A stretch of DNA of 35,097 nucleotides from Pseudomonas huaxiensis (GCF_003231275.1 NZ_QKVL01000051.1:1-35097); one strand, 5' to 3'. Counted from the stretch's first letter, positions 25,324 to 33,819 are shown. The notes: generated by a model not told the origin, from the letters alone. Numbers and translations: made by a program.

Positions 25324-25758
25324 TTGAGTGCCGAAGCCAAATTGACCGGTGACCTGTTCGACGTCGACAAACGCCTGAACCTGAAGCCCGTGCTGGACTT
25401 CAACACCTACCTGAACAACGCCTTCGGCGACGGCAAATGCACCTGCGCCCGCTGCAAGGAAAGCGCGAACGACGAAAGCGCTTACGCCTTCGCCCACAGC
25501 TTCGAATTCAACGGTATTCCGCTGCATCGGCGTTTTGCCACGACCACCGCGGCCGACGTGCTGGGCGTGCTGAAAAAAGCCTGGCTGTCGTACCACAAGG
25601 AAGAGTTGCCTGGCGGCACCCTCGATCTTGAGAACCTCAAGACCTTCGTCGAAGCGCGCCTGCAGGTCCGCCTGAAGCCGCTGTTGCTGGCCAGCGGGCT
25701 GGTGAAGGAACAGGAAGATGGCAGCCTGCTGTTGCTGGCTGACGGGGACTTCATCTGA
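25324..25758 (+). CDS. Small protein with CxCxxC motif, TTG start
   Basis: This 144-residue protein of unknown function has the cysteine cluster GKCTCARCKE near residue 40, which could bind zinc. It has no signal peptide or membrane span. The start is probably the TTG at 25324: AAGGAG at 25312-25317 is immediately followed by an in-frame ATG at 25318 with no spacing, while it lies 6 nt before the TTG. If the ATG is used, the protein gains two residues. It is divergent from the 95-residue unknown by about 185 bp and converges with ppnN. Confidence 0.7.
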   Translation: MSAEAKLTGDLFDVDKRLNLKPVLDFNTYLNNAFGDGKCTCARCKESANDESAYAFAHSFEFNGIPLHRRFATTTAADVLGVLKKAWLSYHKEELPGGTLDLENLKTFVEARLQVRLKPLLLASGLVKEQEDGSLLLLADGDFI

Positions 25759-25773
25759 ATCCTTGAAAAACGC

Positions 25774-25805
25774 CATCGCTGGCAGGCGCAACGCCGCCAG
25801 CGATG
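25774..25805. repeat. REP-like palindrome between convergent genes
   Basis: CATCGCTGGC (25774-25783) and GCCAGCGATG (25796-25805) are perfectly complementary 10-base arms around a GC-rich loop. They lie between the 144-residue unknown and ppnN, whose ends converge. The core is shared with the other palindromes. Confidence 0.65.
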
Positions 25806-25818
25806 AGGTTTCAGCAGA

Positions 25819-27192
25819 TCAGGCTACAACCCGATAACACGGCACATACGCCGCGCCACCCGGCAGCTTCATCCGATGCTGCTCGACAAACGCCTGCAAC
25901 AGCCGATCCAGCGGCTGCATGATCGCCGCATCACCGTGAATCTCGTACGGTCCATGCTCTTCGATCAGGCGGATGCCCTTGTCCTTGACGTTGCCGGCGA
26001 CGATGCCGGAGAACGCCCGACGCAGATTGGCCGCCAGCTCATGCGGCGGCAAGTCGAGGCGCAGTTGCAGGCTGGCCATGTTGGCGTGGGTCGGATCGAA
26101 CGGACGCTGGAAACCCTCCTCGATTTTCAACAGCCAGTTGAAGTGGAACGCGTCGTTGCGCTCGCGGCGGAACAGCTTCACCGCCTTGAGGCTCTCGGTC
26201 ATCTGCCGGGCGACCTGCGCCGGGTCGTCGATGATGATCTCGTACAGCCCCTGCGCCGCTTCGCCGAGGGTGGCGCCGACAAAGTCGTTCAACTGTTGCA
26301 GGTACGGTTCGGCACTGCGCGGCCCGGTGAGGATGACCGGGAACGGCAGTTCACGGTTGTCCGGGTGCATGAGGATGCCCAGCAGGTAGAGGAATTCCTC
26401 GGCGGTGCCGGCGCCGCCGGGGAAGATGATGATGCCGTGGCCGACCCGGACGAAGGCTTCCAGGCGTTTCTCGATGTCCGGCAGGATCACCAGCTCATTG
26501 ACGATCGGGTTCGGTGCCTCGGCGGCGATGATCCCCGGCTCGGTCAGGCCCAGGTAGCGGCCGCTGCTCATGCGCTGCTTGGCATGGGCGATGGTGGCGC
26601 CTTTCATCGGCCCCTTCATCACGCCAGGGCCGCAGCCGGTGCAGATGTCCAGCTTGCGCAAGCCCAGTTCGTGGCCGACCTTCTTGGTGTACTGGTATTC
26701 CTCGCTGCTGATGGAGTGACCACCCCAGCACACCACCAGCTTGGGCTCGACGCCCGAACGCAGGGTGCGCGCGTTGCGCAGCAACTGGAACACGTAGTCG
26801 GTAATGCCCTGGGAGTTTTCCAGATCGATCTTCAGGCGGTCCAGCTCGCTCTCGGTGTAGACGATGTCGCGCAGGGCGCAGAAGAGCATCTCACGGGTGC
26901 TGGCAATCATTTCGCCATCGACGAAGGCATCCGCCGGGGCATTGAGCAGTTCCAGGCGGACGCCGCGGTCCTGCTGATGAATACGAACCTCGAAGTCCTT
27001 GTAGGCATCGAGGATGGTCTTGGCATTGTCGACATGGGCGCCGGTATTGAGGATGGCCAGGGCGCACTGGCGGAAAAGGGTGTAGATACTGCCCGAGCCG
27101 GCCTGGCTCAATTGTTGGACTTCACGTTGGGAAAGCGTCTCCAGACTCCCTTTCGGGGCGACCGAAGCATTGATTACCTGTCTTTGGGCCAT
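25819..27192 (-). CDS. ppnN: Pyrimidine/purine nucleotide 5'-monophosphate nucleosidase
   Basis: This 457-residue LOG-family enzyme cleaves nucleoside monophosphates to base and ribose 5-phosphate in nucleotide salvage. The LOG signature PGGAGTAEE is at residues 258-266, and the upstream phosphate-site segment GCGPGVMKGPMKGA (about 187-200) is present. Length and the long N- and C-terminal extensions fit E. coli PpnN (YgdH, about 454), rather than the short plant-cytokinin LOG proteins. PpnN of E. coli is activated by (p)ppGpp, which is known for the family and not visible here. The start at 27192 gives MAQRQVINASV; the in-frame ATG at 27204 is an alternative. It is monocistronic and cytoplasmic. 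Confidence 0.92.
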   Translation of the reverse strand: MAQRQVINASVAPKGSLETLSQREVQQLSQAGSGSIYTLFRQCALAILNTGAHVDNAKTILDAYKDFEVRIHQQDRGVRLELLNAPADAFVDGEMIASTREMLFCALRDIVYTESELDRLKIDLENSQGITDYVFQLLRNARTLRSGVEPKLVVCWGGHSISSEEYQYTKKVGHELGLRKLDICTGCGPGVMKGPMKGATIAHAKQRMSSGRYLGLTEPGIIAAEAPNPIVNELVILPDIEKRLEAFVRVGHGIIIFPGGAGTAEEFLYLLGILMHPDNRELPFPVILTGPRSAEPYLQQLNDFVGATLGEAAQGLYEIIIDDPAQVARQMTESLKAVKLFRRERNDAFHFNWLLKIEEGFQRPFDPTHANMASLQLRLDLPPHELAANLRRAFSGIVAGNVKDKGIRLIEEHGPYEIHGDAAIMQPLDRLLQAFVEQHRMKLPGGAAYVPCYRVVA

Positions 27193-27365
27193 GCTGAATT
27201 CCATGCTGTTCGGTGCCTGCGAACGACTGTGGCACCGCTGTTGTGAACGCCGCACGCGCGGGTCTCGCACCTGTTTGTAACAGGTGGCCGGGCTTGTAGC
27301 AAACGGCCCGGCTTCACTGAGTATGGACGCTTGCGACGACAGAGCACGGCTTCTTCACACAGCCA

Positions 27366-28574
27366 TCAGGGCGCCTGCGTCAAGGCTTGCGCCTTGCTTC
27401 GCACGGCAATGGCGGCAAAACACACCAGGCAACCAAAGCCCGCAGCCGCCAGCGCCAGGCACATCGGTGCCGGTGTGCCGTCAGCCAGGGCACTGACCAC
27501 AGCGCTGAACGCCGCGCCGAGGGCGAACTGGCAAGCCACCGCCAACCCCGCCGCCGCGCCGGCCTGACGCGGGTACAACGCCAGCAGGCTGGCGACGCAA
27601 TTGGCGCCCATCAGGCCGGTGATACTCACGTAGACGATCACCCCTGCCACGATCGCCACCAGCCCGCCCCAACCGCTGAGGCCGATCGCCAGCAACCACA
27701 GCGCCGCGACACCGCCCAGCGCCGCCCCTGCCGACAACATCCGCAACGGCCCGACGCGGCTGACCATCCGCGCGTTGATCAGGGTGACGACGATGATCCC
27801 CACCACGTTCAAGCCGAACAGCCAGGCGTAGCCGCTCGGCGATACACCGAAGTACTCCATGTACACGAAGGGCGACGCGGTGATGAACGCGAACATCCCG
27901 CCAAACGCCAGGCCCATGCAGAGGATGTAAGCCAGCGCCACAGGCTGCCGGGCGATCTGCCAGTAAGCGCTGAAGGCTTTGGCCAGTGAGTCGCCGCGCA
28001 TGTCCGGGGCATGGGTTTCGCCGATCTTCCAGGCCGAGGTGCCCAGGCATAGCGTGGCGAACACCAGCAGGCCGAAAAACACCGTGCGCCAGCCATTGAT
28101 CTCCATCAGCAGGCTGCCCAGCAACGGCGCCACCAGGGTCGCGAGCATGGTCACCAGGTGCATCAGTGACAACACCCGCGCCGCCTCGCTGAGGGCAAAC
28201 AGGTCACGCACGATGGCCCGCGCCAGCACCGCAGCCGCCGCACCGCCGAGGGCCTGGAAAAAGCGCCAGACCACCAGTTGCTCCACGGAGCTGGCGAACA
28301 TGCAGCCCACCGTCGCCACCAGGTACAGCACCATGCCACCCAGCAACAGCGGGCGCCGACCGTAGCGATCCGACAGCGGTCCGTAGACCAGCATGCCCAG
28401 ACACAGGCCGGCGAGGAACAGGCTGATGGTCAGTTGCACACTGGCGGCATCGGCGCCCAGGTCGCTGGCGATCATCGGCAGGCTGGGCAGGTAGGTGTCG
28501 ATGGACAGCGGCGCGAACGCCACCAGCGCGGCGAGCAGGACGATCAGCCGGGCCGGATTGGCAGTGTGGGTCAT
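27366..28574 (-). CDS. Bcr/CflA-family MFS drug exporter
   Basis: This 402-residue inner-membrane protein has about 12 predicted spans. Loop 2-3 carries the MFS motif GPLSDRYGRRPLLLGG, and the drug-proton antiporter features SIDTYLPSLPMIASDLG and GRAIVRD-like ARAIVRDLF are seen. These are typical of the Bcr/CflA group, which exports bicyclomycin, chloramphenicol-like drugs or metabolites by proton antiport. The substrate is not predictable. It is divergent from the OprD porin across an AT-rich 180-bp gap that contains related GTTAA-type repeats, so a shared regulator is possible. Confidence 0.9.
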   Translation of the reverse strand: MTHTANPARLIVLLAALVAFAPLSIDTYLPSLPMIASDLGADAASVQLTISLFLAGLCLGMLVYGPLSDRYGRRPLLLGGMVLYLVATVGCMFASSVEQLVVWRFFQALGGAAAAVLARAIVRDLFALSEAARVLSLMHLVTMLATLVAPLLGSLLMEINGWRTVFFGLLVFATLCLGTSAWKIGETHAPDMRGDSLAKAFSAYWQIARQPVALAYILCMGLAFGGMFAFITASPFVYMEYFGVSPSGYAWLFGLNVVGIIVVTLINARMVSRVGPLRMLSAGAALGGVAALWLLAIGLSGWGGLVAIVAGVIVYVSITGLMGANCVASLLALYPRQAGAAAGLAVACQFALGAAFSAVVSALADGTPAPMCLALAAAGFGCLVCFAAIAVRSKAQALTQAP

Positions 28575-28605
28575 CGGGACTCCGAAATCAGGAAAGGAAA
28601 CGGCA

Positions 28606-28680
28606 TAACGTTAATATCTTAATTTTATTCGCGAGCGCAGCAAAAGGACTTTATCGGTAGAAAGATAATATGTTAACTAT
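28606..28680. promoter_or_regulatory. AT-rich divergent region with inverted GTTAA repeats
   Basis: This stretch between the Bcr/CflA and OprD genes is much more AT-rich than its surroundings. GTTAATATCTTAA and, about 45 bp on, AAAGATAATATGTTAAC form an imperfect inverted repeat. It probably contains both promoters and an operator. The regulator is unknown. Confidence 0.35.
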
Positions 28681-28760
28681 ACGTCAAGCCCGCGACCCAG
28701 GGCCCGGCCGTACAACGCCATAACGAACGCACCAAAACAAAAACAAAAGGTATGAAGTCC

Positions 28761-30017
28761 ATGTCCCTCCCCCGTCGCCTCACTGCGGCCAGCGCTGGCC
28801 TGTGCGCCGCGCTCGCCCCGTACCTCGCCCACGCCGATTTCATCAAGGACAGCAAAGGCAGCCTGGAAGCACGCAATTTCTATTTCAGCCGCGATTTCCG
28901 CCAGAGCAACGCGCCGCAAAGCCAGGCCCGGGAATGGGCCCAGGGCTTCATTCTGCGTATGGAGTCAGGCTTTACCGAAGGCACTGTCGGCTTTGGCCTC
29001 GACGCCCTCGGCGAGCTGGGCGTGAAGCTCGACTCCAGCCGTGACCGCCGTGGCACCGGCCTGCTGCCCTACGGCGCCAGCCAGGAGCCGGTGGACGATT
29101 TCAGCGAACTGGGCCTGACCGCCAAGGCGCGCATCAGCAAGACCACCCTCAAGCTCGGCACCCTGCAACCGATGCTGCCGGTCGCGGCAATCAACGACGT
29201 GCGCCTGCTGCCCTCGACCTACACCGGCGGCTTGGTCACCTCCCAGGACATCGACGGCCTGACCTTCAACATCGGCCGCCTGGAAAAGCAGAACCTGCGC
29301 GACTCCTCCAGCAACGACGAGATGAGCTACGCCGGCGTCGAGAGCAGCCACCTGGACCTGACGGGCGGTACCTATGCCCTGACCCCGCGCCTGGCGGTGA
29401 GCTACTACTACGCGCAGATGCAGGACATCTACCGCCAGCACTACGCCGGCCTGGTGCACGACCTGCCGCTGGCCGACGGCATCAACCTGCGCAGCGACCT
29501 GCGTTACTTCGACACCCGAGAAACCGGCAATGACGCCTTGCGCTCGGCGCGCCGGGTGGATGGTGGCAAGATCGACAACCGCTTCTTCAACGGCATGCTG
29601 ACCCTCGGCGTGGGCGCGCACAAATTCGGCCTGGGTTACCAGAACCTCTCCGGTGACGGCGATTTCGCCTACCCGGGACTGGACCCGTACTCGGTCAACC
29701 TGGTCACGGTGAACGTCTTCACCAAGGCCGAGACCGACGCCTGGCAAGCGCGCTACGACTACAACTTCGCTGCCTTCGGCCTGCCCGGCCTGAGCTTCAT
29801 GACCCGCTACGTCAACGGCAAGAACATCGAGACCGCGACGGTCAGTGGCGGCAAGGAATGGGAACGCGACACCGATATCGCCTACGTGGTGCAGGACGGT
29901 CCGCTGAAGAACTTCAGCGTGCGCCTGCGCAATGCGACCTTCCGCTCCAGCGGCGGGCTGACCAGCGACATCGATGAAAACCGGCTGATCCTCGGGTACA
30001 CCGTGGCGCTGTGGTGA
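28761..30017 (+). CDS. OprD-family outer-membrane porin
   Basis: This 418-residue substrate-specific porin has a signal peptide (MSLPRRLTAASAGLCAALAPYLAHA) followed by the OprD mature start DFIKDSKGSLEARNFYFSRDFR. Further family features are AREWAQGFILRMESGFTEGTVGFGLDALG, KARISKTTLKLGTLQP and the C-terminal ENRLILGYTVALW. OprD porins form 18-stranded barrels that pass small carboxylates, amino acids or aromatic acids. The clade cannot be told by eye. The ATG at 28761 is preferred because AAAAGG at 28745-28750 is 10 nt before it but only 1 nt before the ATG at 28752. A REPIN-like palindrome separates it from the downstream MFS transporter. Confidence 0.92.
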   Translation: MSLPRRLTAASAGLCAALAPYLAHADFIKDSKGSLEARNFYFSRDFRQSNAPQSQAREWAQGFILRMESGFTEGTVGFGLDALGELGVKLDSSRDRRGTGLLPYGASQEPVDDFSELGLTAKARISKTTLKLGTLQPMLPVAAINDVRLLPSTYTGGLVTSQDIDGLTFNIGRLEKQNLRDSSSNDEMSYAGVESSHLDLTGGTYALTPRLAVSYYYAQMQDIYRQHYAGLVHDLPLADGINLRSDLRYFDTRETGNDALRSARRVDGGKIDNRFFNGMLTLGVGAHKFGLGYQNLSGDGDFAYPGLDPYSVNLVTVNVFTKAETDAWQARYDYNFAAFGLPGLSFMTRYVNGKNIETATVSGGKEWERDTDIAYVVQDGPLKNFSVRLRNATFRSSGGLTSDIDENRLILGYTVALW

Positions 30018-30090
30018 GGGAAGAAAAAACGTAAATACGGGTTTTATCTTCAAGATTCACAGCAGGCCGGGGCACAATGGCCCACCGTTC

Positions 30091-30173
30091 GGGCCTCATC
30101 GCTGGCAAGCCAGCTCCCACAGGGACCGCATAAACTGGCCCTTGTGGGATCTGGTTTGCCAGCGATGAGGCCC
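30091..30173. repeat. REPIN-like double palindrome
   Basis: GGGCCTCATCGCTGGCAAGC starts one arm at 30091, continuing into CAGCTCCCACAGGG. The complementary arm, ending GCCAGCGATGAGGCCC, finishes at 30173. The arms are about 34 bp, imperfect, and separated by about 14 bp. This is the longest copy of the family in the window, with two REP-type units in inverted order, between oprD and an MFS gene. Confidence 0.75.
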
Positions 30174-30207
30174 TGGAAGACACCACAACACCAGCCCCGG
30201 ACTGCTT

Positions 30208-31410
30208 ATGACCACCGCCCAGGTTCCCCCTGCGCAGCACACCGCCTTCGATATCCGCCCCCTGCTCTTCGCCCATATGGCCTGCACCATCGCCATGATG
30301 GCCTTCGTCTCGCTGATCGGCCCGATCGCTCGCGTGCTCGACCTCGCCCCCTGGCAGGCAGGCGCGGCGATGACGGTGTCCGGGGTGATCTGGATGCTCC
30401 TCGCCCGCCCCTGGGGCCGCGCCAGCGACCGCTATGGCCGTCGCCGAATCCTGCTGCTCGGCGCCGGCGGTTTCACCCTCGCCTACTGGGCCCTGTGCCT
30501 GTTCATCGACGGCGCGCTGCGCTGGCTGCCACCCGCCTCGATCGCGTTCGCCGGCATGGTCATCGGCCGCGGCGCCATCGGTGCGTTCTACGCCGCCCTG
30601 CCGGTGGGCAGCAACGCGCTGATCGCCGATAACGTCGCGCCGCAGAACCGCGCCAAAGCCATGGCGTCCCTCGGCGCCGCCAACGCCGTCGGCCTGGTGC
30701 TCGGCCCGGCCCTCGCCGCCCTGCTCGCCCGCCACAGCCTCAGCCTGCCGATGTACGCCATGGCAATCCTGCCGCTGCTGGCCCTGCTGGTCCTGCGGTT
30801 CAAGCTCAAGCGCCAGGAGTTGCATCTGGCCCAGGCCCCGCGCAGCGTGCGGATGACCGACCCGCGCCTGCGTCGACCGCTGGTGGTGGCCTTCGTCGCC
30901 ATGCTCTGCGTGTCTCTGGCGCAAATCACCGTCGGTTTCTTCGCCCTTGATTGCCTGGGCCTCGAACCCGGCGACGCGGCGCAGGCCGCTGGCATCGCCT
31001 TGACCATGGTCGGCGTGGCACTGATCTGCTCGCAATTGCTGGTGCGCAAGCTGCAATGGCCGCCGCTGCGGATGATCCGCGTCGGCGCCAGCATCTCGGC
31101 CCTGGGCTTTATCGCCAGCGCCTTCGCCACAAGCAGCCTGGTGCTGGCGCTCGGTTTCTTCGTCTGCGCGGCGGGCATGGGCTGGGTGTTCCCAGCCTTC
31201 GCCGCGCTGGCGGCGAACGCCGTGGACGCCTCTGAACAAGGCGCCACCGCCGGCTCCGTCGGCGCCGTACAGGGCTTCGGCGTGGTGATCGGTCCGCTGG
31301 CCGGAACCTTGATCTACAGCCTCGATCCGCGCCTGCCGTACCTGGTCGCCGCCGTGCTGTTGCTGCTGGTGGGACTGTGGTCGACCTCACGTGCCCCGGT
31401 ACACGTCTGA
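30208..31410 (+). CDS. MFS transporter of unknown substrate
   Basis: This 400-residue protein has about 12 membrane spans and the MFS loop motif GRASDRYGRRRILLLG (residues about 70-85). The second half opens with RRPLVVAFVAMLCVSLAQITVGFFALD. The overall pattern is a proton-linked exporter of the DHA1 type. No siderophore or sugar gene adjoins to name a cargo. It is followed on the same strand, after 90 bp, by a cupin regulator. The start at 30208 has only a weak ribosome-binding site, but MTTAQVPP is the most reasonable N-terminus before the first span. Confidence 0.88.
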   Translation: MTTAQVPPAQHTAFDIRPLLFAHMACTIAMMAFVSLIGPIARVLDLAPWQAGAAMTVSGVIWMLLARPWGRASDRYGRRRILLLGAGGFTLAYWALCLFIDGALRWLPPASIAFAGMVIGRGAIGAFYAALPVGSNALIADNVAPQNRAKAMASLGAANAVGLVLGPALAALLARHSLSLPMYAMAILPLLALLVLRFKLKRQELHLAQAPRSVRMTDPRLRRPLVVAFVAMLCVSLAQITVGFFALDCLGLEPGDAAQAAGIALTMVGVALICSQLLVRKLQWPPLRMIRVGASISALGFIASAFATSSLVLALGFFVCAAGMGWVFPAFAALAANAVDASEQGATAGSVGAVQGFGVVIGPLAGTLIYSLDPRLPYLVAAVLLLLVGLWSTSRAPVHV

Positions 31411-31500
31411 AACCCGCACGATCCGCCGTTCACCGCTCGGGCACAGGCTGCCCGAGTGTGCTTTAATGCGTCGCCCATTATTTTTGACACCAAGGCGGCT

Positions 31501-32049
31501 ATGGACACGGGGACACGACTCAGACTGGTGCGTGAACGCAACAAGCTCTCCCAACGCGAACTGGCCCGGCGCAGTGGCCTGACCAACTCGACCATTTCAC
31601 AGATCGAACAGAATCGCGTCAGCCCCTCTGTCAGTTCCTTGAAGAAGCTGCTCGAAGGCATCCCCATGTCCCTGGCGGAGTTCTTCAGCTTCGACGAGCC
31701 GCCGCGACAAGAACGCTTCGTCTTCCGCGCCACCGAACAGCCCGACCTGGGCAGTTCCGGCCTGCGCCTGCTGCTGGTTGGCGCCAGCGTCGAAGGCCGG
31801 CAGATGCGCATGTTGCGCGAGCTGTACGCCCCCGGCGCCGACTCCGGTGAAGAGTTGATCGTCCACGCCGAAGGCGAGGAATGCGGCCTGGTCACCCGGG
31901 GCACCATTGAACTGCGGGTCGACGGTCAGGTGAGCATCCTCAACACCGGCGACGGTTATTACTTCCCGACCACCCTGCCCCACAGCTTCAAGAACATCGG
32001 CCAGGATGAGGCCGAGATCATTAGCGCCAACACCCCGGCGAACTTCTGA
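31501..32049 (+). CDS. XRE-family regulator with C-terminal cupin domain (PuuR-like)
   Basis: This 182-residue regulator has an N-terminal helix-turn-helix (RLRLVRERNKLSQRELARRSGLTNSTISQIEQNRVSPSVSSLKKLL). A cupin-2 sensor domain (about 105-180) includes EGEECGLVTRGTIELRVDGQVSILNTGDGYYFPTTLPHSFKN. The architecture is that of PuuR and related controllers of polyamine or amino-acid catabolism. The cupin binds the effector. AAGG lies shortly before the ATG. Its targets are unknown. It converges with the DASS symporter across a strong palindrome, and polyamine catabolic genes (puuA/spuI) are not in the window. Confidence 0.9.
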   Translation: MDTGTRLRLVRERNKLSQRELARRSGLTNSTISQIEQNRVSPSVSSLKKLLEGIPMSLAEFFSFDEPPRQERFVFRATEQPDLGSSGLRLLLVGASVEGRQMRMLRELYAPGADSGEELIVHAEGEECGLVTRGTIELRVDGQVSILNTGDGYYFPTTLPHSFKNIGQDEAEIISANTPANF

Positions 32050-32057
32050 TCCACCAC

Positions 32058-32089
32058 GGCGGTATCGCGAGGCCCCTCGCGATACCGCC
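32058..32089. terminator. Perfect palindrome between convergent genes
   Basis: GGCGGTATCGCGAGG (32058-32072) and CCTCGCGATACCGCC (32075-32089) form a perfect 15-bp stem with a 2-base spacer. It lies between the cupin regulator stop (32049) and the symporter stop (32096). It probably acts as a bidirectional terminator despite lacking a T run. The core differs from the ATCGCTGG family. Confidence 0.65.
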
Positions 32090-32095
32090 GCAGGC

Positions 32096-33586
32096 TCACA
32101 TCCAGCCCAGCCAGTGCCACCAGGTGGCAGCAAACACCAGCATCAGCAAATAACCGGCCACGGTCACCACCAACCCGACCCGGGCGAACTGCCGTGCGTT
32201 GAAGGTTTCGGTGCCAAGGCACACCATGTTCTGCGGTGCATTGATCGGCAGGATAAAGCCGTAGCTGACTACGAAGCCCAGGGCCATGGTCATGCCCAGC
32301 CGACTGAAGTCACCCGGCAAGGTCTGCAGCACCGCGATCAGGATCGGCAACAGCGCCGAGGTCAACGCCGTGGCGCTGGCGAAGCCCAGGTGGATCACGA
32401 TCAGGAACGCCCCGAGAATCGCAAACACACCCAACGTACCCAGCTGATCCAGCCCGGTATGGGCGACCACCTGCGCGCCAAGCCATTGCCCGGCGTGGGT
32501 ACTGAGCAAGGTGGTACCGAGGCTGATACCTACGCCGAAAACGATCACCGTGCCCCACGGAATCCGTGCCTGCACGTCCTTCCAGGTCATCACGCCGAAG
32601 CGCGGCAACAGCAACAGCACCAGGCCGGCATAGGTAGTGGATGTAGTGTCGAACGCGTGCAGTTTGCCCTCGGTGGCCCAGGCCAGCAGCAGGGCCAGCG
32701 AGACGCCGAGCAGACGCTTCTGCGCCCCGCTCATCGGCCCCAGCGCCGCCAGTTGCTCGGCGACTGCGGCCTTGCCGCCGGGAATGCTGTCGGTCTCCGG
32801 AGGCAGCATTTTCAGCACCAGCACAATCAGCAACAGCGACATCAGCACCGCCCAGGGTGCGCCGGCTATCAGCCAGTCGATCCATGACACCCGGGCGCCG
32901 AGCATCTTGTCCATGAAGCCGACGGTCAGCAGGTTCTGCGCCGCGGCGGTCTGGATACCGATGTTCCAGATGCTGGTGCCCTGGGCGACGATGATCATGA
33001 TCCCGGCGGCGATGTTGGAGCGCTTGTCCACGCCGAACGCGGCGATCACCCCCATCATGATCGGCACCACACAGGCACTGCGCGCGGTAGCGCTGGGCAC
33101 TACCAGGCTGAGAAGAATGGTCACCACCACCGCGCCCAGCAGAATGCGCCGGGTGCTGACGCCGATGCGGTCAAGGGTCACCAGGGCGATGCGCCGGTCC
33201 AGCCCGGTATGGGTCATCGCTGCGGCGAGGAACAGCGCACCCACCACCAGGGCCAGCGCCGGGTTGGAGAAACCGGTCAGGGCCATGCTCACCGCCGCCG
33301 ACGAGCCGTAGGTGACGGTGGGGTCAGCCAAGGTCGGCGCGGTGCCGAGGAGAAACGCCAGCAGCGAAGTGATCATGATCGCACTGGCTTCGTAGGACAC
33401 CGCCTCGGTTATCCAGATCACCACGGCGAACGCCAGGATCGCCAACACCCGCTGCCCCGCTACCGGCAAGTCGGCCGGCAACGGCAAGAACAGCACGGCC
33501 ACCAGCGCGACGATGCCGACCAGCAAGCCGACGGGCAGCCCCGGCCTGGCGCCGGTGGTTGAAGGAGAAGTACTTGTCTGGCTCAT
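32096..33586 (-). CDS. DASS-family divalent anion:sodium symporter
   Basis: This 496-residue inner-membrane protein of the SLC13/DASS (ArsB/NhaD) superfamily has many hydrophobic spans. It has two inverted halves with the asparagine-containing segments VVPSATARSACVVPIMMG and GFILPINAPQNMVCLGT, where the family binds sodium and carboxylate. Family substrates are dicarboxylates, citrate/tartrate or sulfate. The start at 33586 has GAGG 5 nt upstream; the longer frame to 33664 would cover promoter DNA. An Anr/FNR-like box lies 93 bp upstream with GATCAT as a possible -10, suggesting induction at low oxygen. Confidence 0.88.
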   Translation of the reverse strand: MSQTSTSPSTTGARPGLPVGLLVGIVALVAVLFLPLPADLPVAGQRVLAILAFAVVIWITEAVSYEASAIMITSLLAFLLGTAPTLADPTVTYGSSAAVSMALTGFSNPALALVVGALFLAAAMTHTGLDRRIALVTLDRIGVSTRRILLGAVVVTILLSLVVPSATARSACVVPIMMGVIAAFGVDKRSNIAAGIMIIVAQGTSIWNIGIQTAAAQNLLTVGFMDKMLGARVSWIDWLIAGAPWAVLMSLLLIVLVLKMLPPETDSIPGGKAAVAEQLAALGPMSGAQKRLLGVSLALLLAWATEGKLHAFDTTSTTYAGLVLLLLPRFGVMTWKDVQARIPWGTVIVFGVGISLGTTLLSTHAGQWLGAQVVAHTGLDQLGTLGVFAILGAFLIVIHLGFASATALTSALLPILIAVLQTLPGDFSRLGMTMALGFVVSYGFILPINAPQNMVCLGTETFNARQFARVGLVVTVAGYLLMLVFAATWWHWLGWM

Positions 33587-33650
33587 GAACGCCTCGCTGA
33601 CTGCAGAAAACCCGGCAAGCGCTCTAGCACGGCGCTTACCCCTGATTCTG

Positions 33651-33692
33651 ATGATCCTCCCCACGTGCCCGGAAAAAACTGACCCGGATCAA
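33651..33692 (-). promoter_or_regulatory. Anr/FNR-type box and candidate -10 upstream of the DASS gene
   Basis: On the minus strand TTGATCCGGGTCAG (33679-33692) matches the Anr/FNR consensus TTGAT-N4-(A/G)TCAA at 9 of 10 positions. GATCAT (33651-33656) lies where the -10 of a class II FNR-activated promoter would fall, with the box centred about 41 bp before the expected start. This suggests activation under low oxygen. Confidence 0.45.
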
Positions 33693-33727
33693 ACCCGCCC
33701 GACATTGCCGCAGGTGTCTGCAACGGG

Positions 33728-33815
33728 TTTTGTAGGGCAATCCAACAGAGCACTACATAAACGCCCAAGGTGTAGGAAAAGTATTTTGTAGTGCTAAGAA
33801 AAAATCACTACAAAA
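33728..33815. repeat. Two tandem inverted-repeat pairs of TTTTGTAG half-sites
   Basis: Pair 1 is TTTTGTAGGG (33728-33737) and CACTACATAA (33751-33760), 13 bp apart. Pair 2 is TTTTGTAGTG (33784-33793) and CACTACAAAA (33806-33815), a perfect 10-bp inverted repeat 12 bp apart. The pairs are 23 bp apart, and pair 2 ends 4 bp before the -35 at 33820. The layout is that of an operator for a dimeric regulator. I do not recognise the consensus. They sit in the 463-bp gap 33587-34049, which holds no gene but also the Anr-like box, a promoter and a structured leader. Confidence 0.5.
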
Positions 33816-33819
33816 CCTG

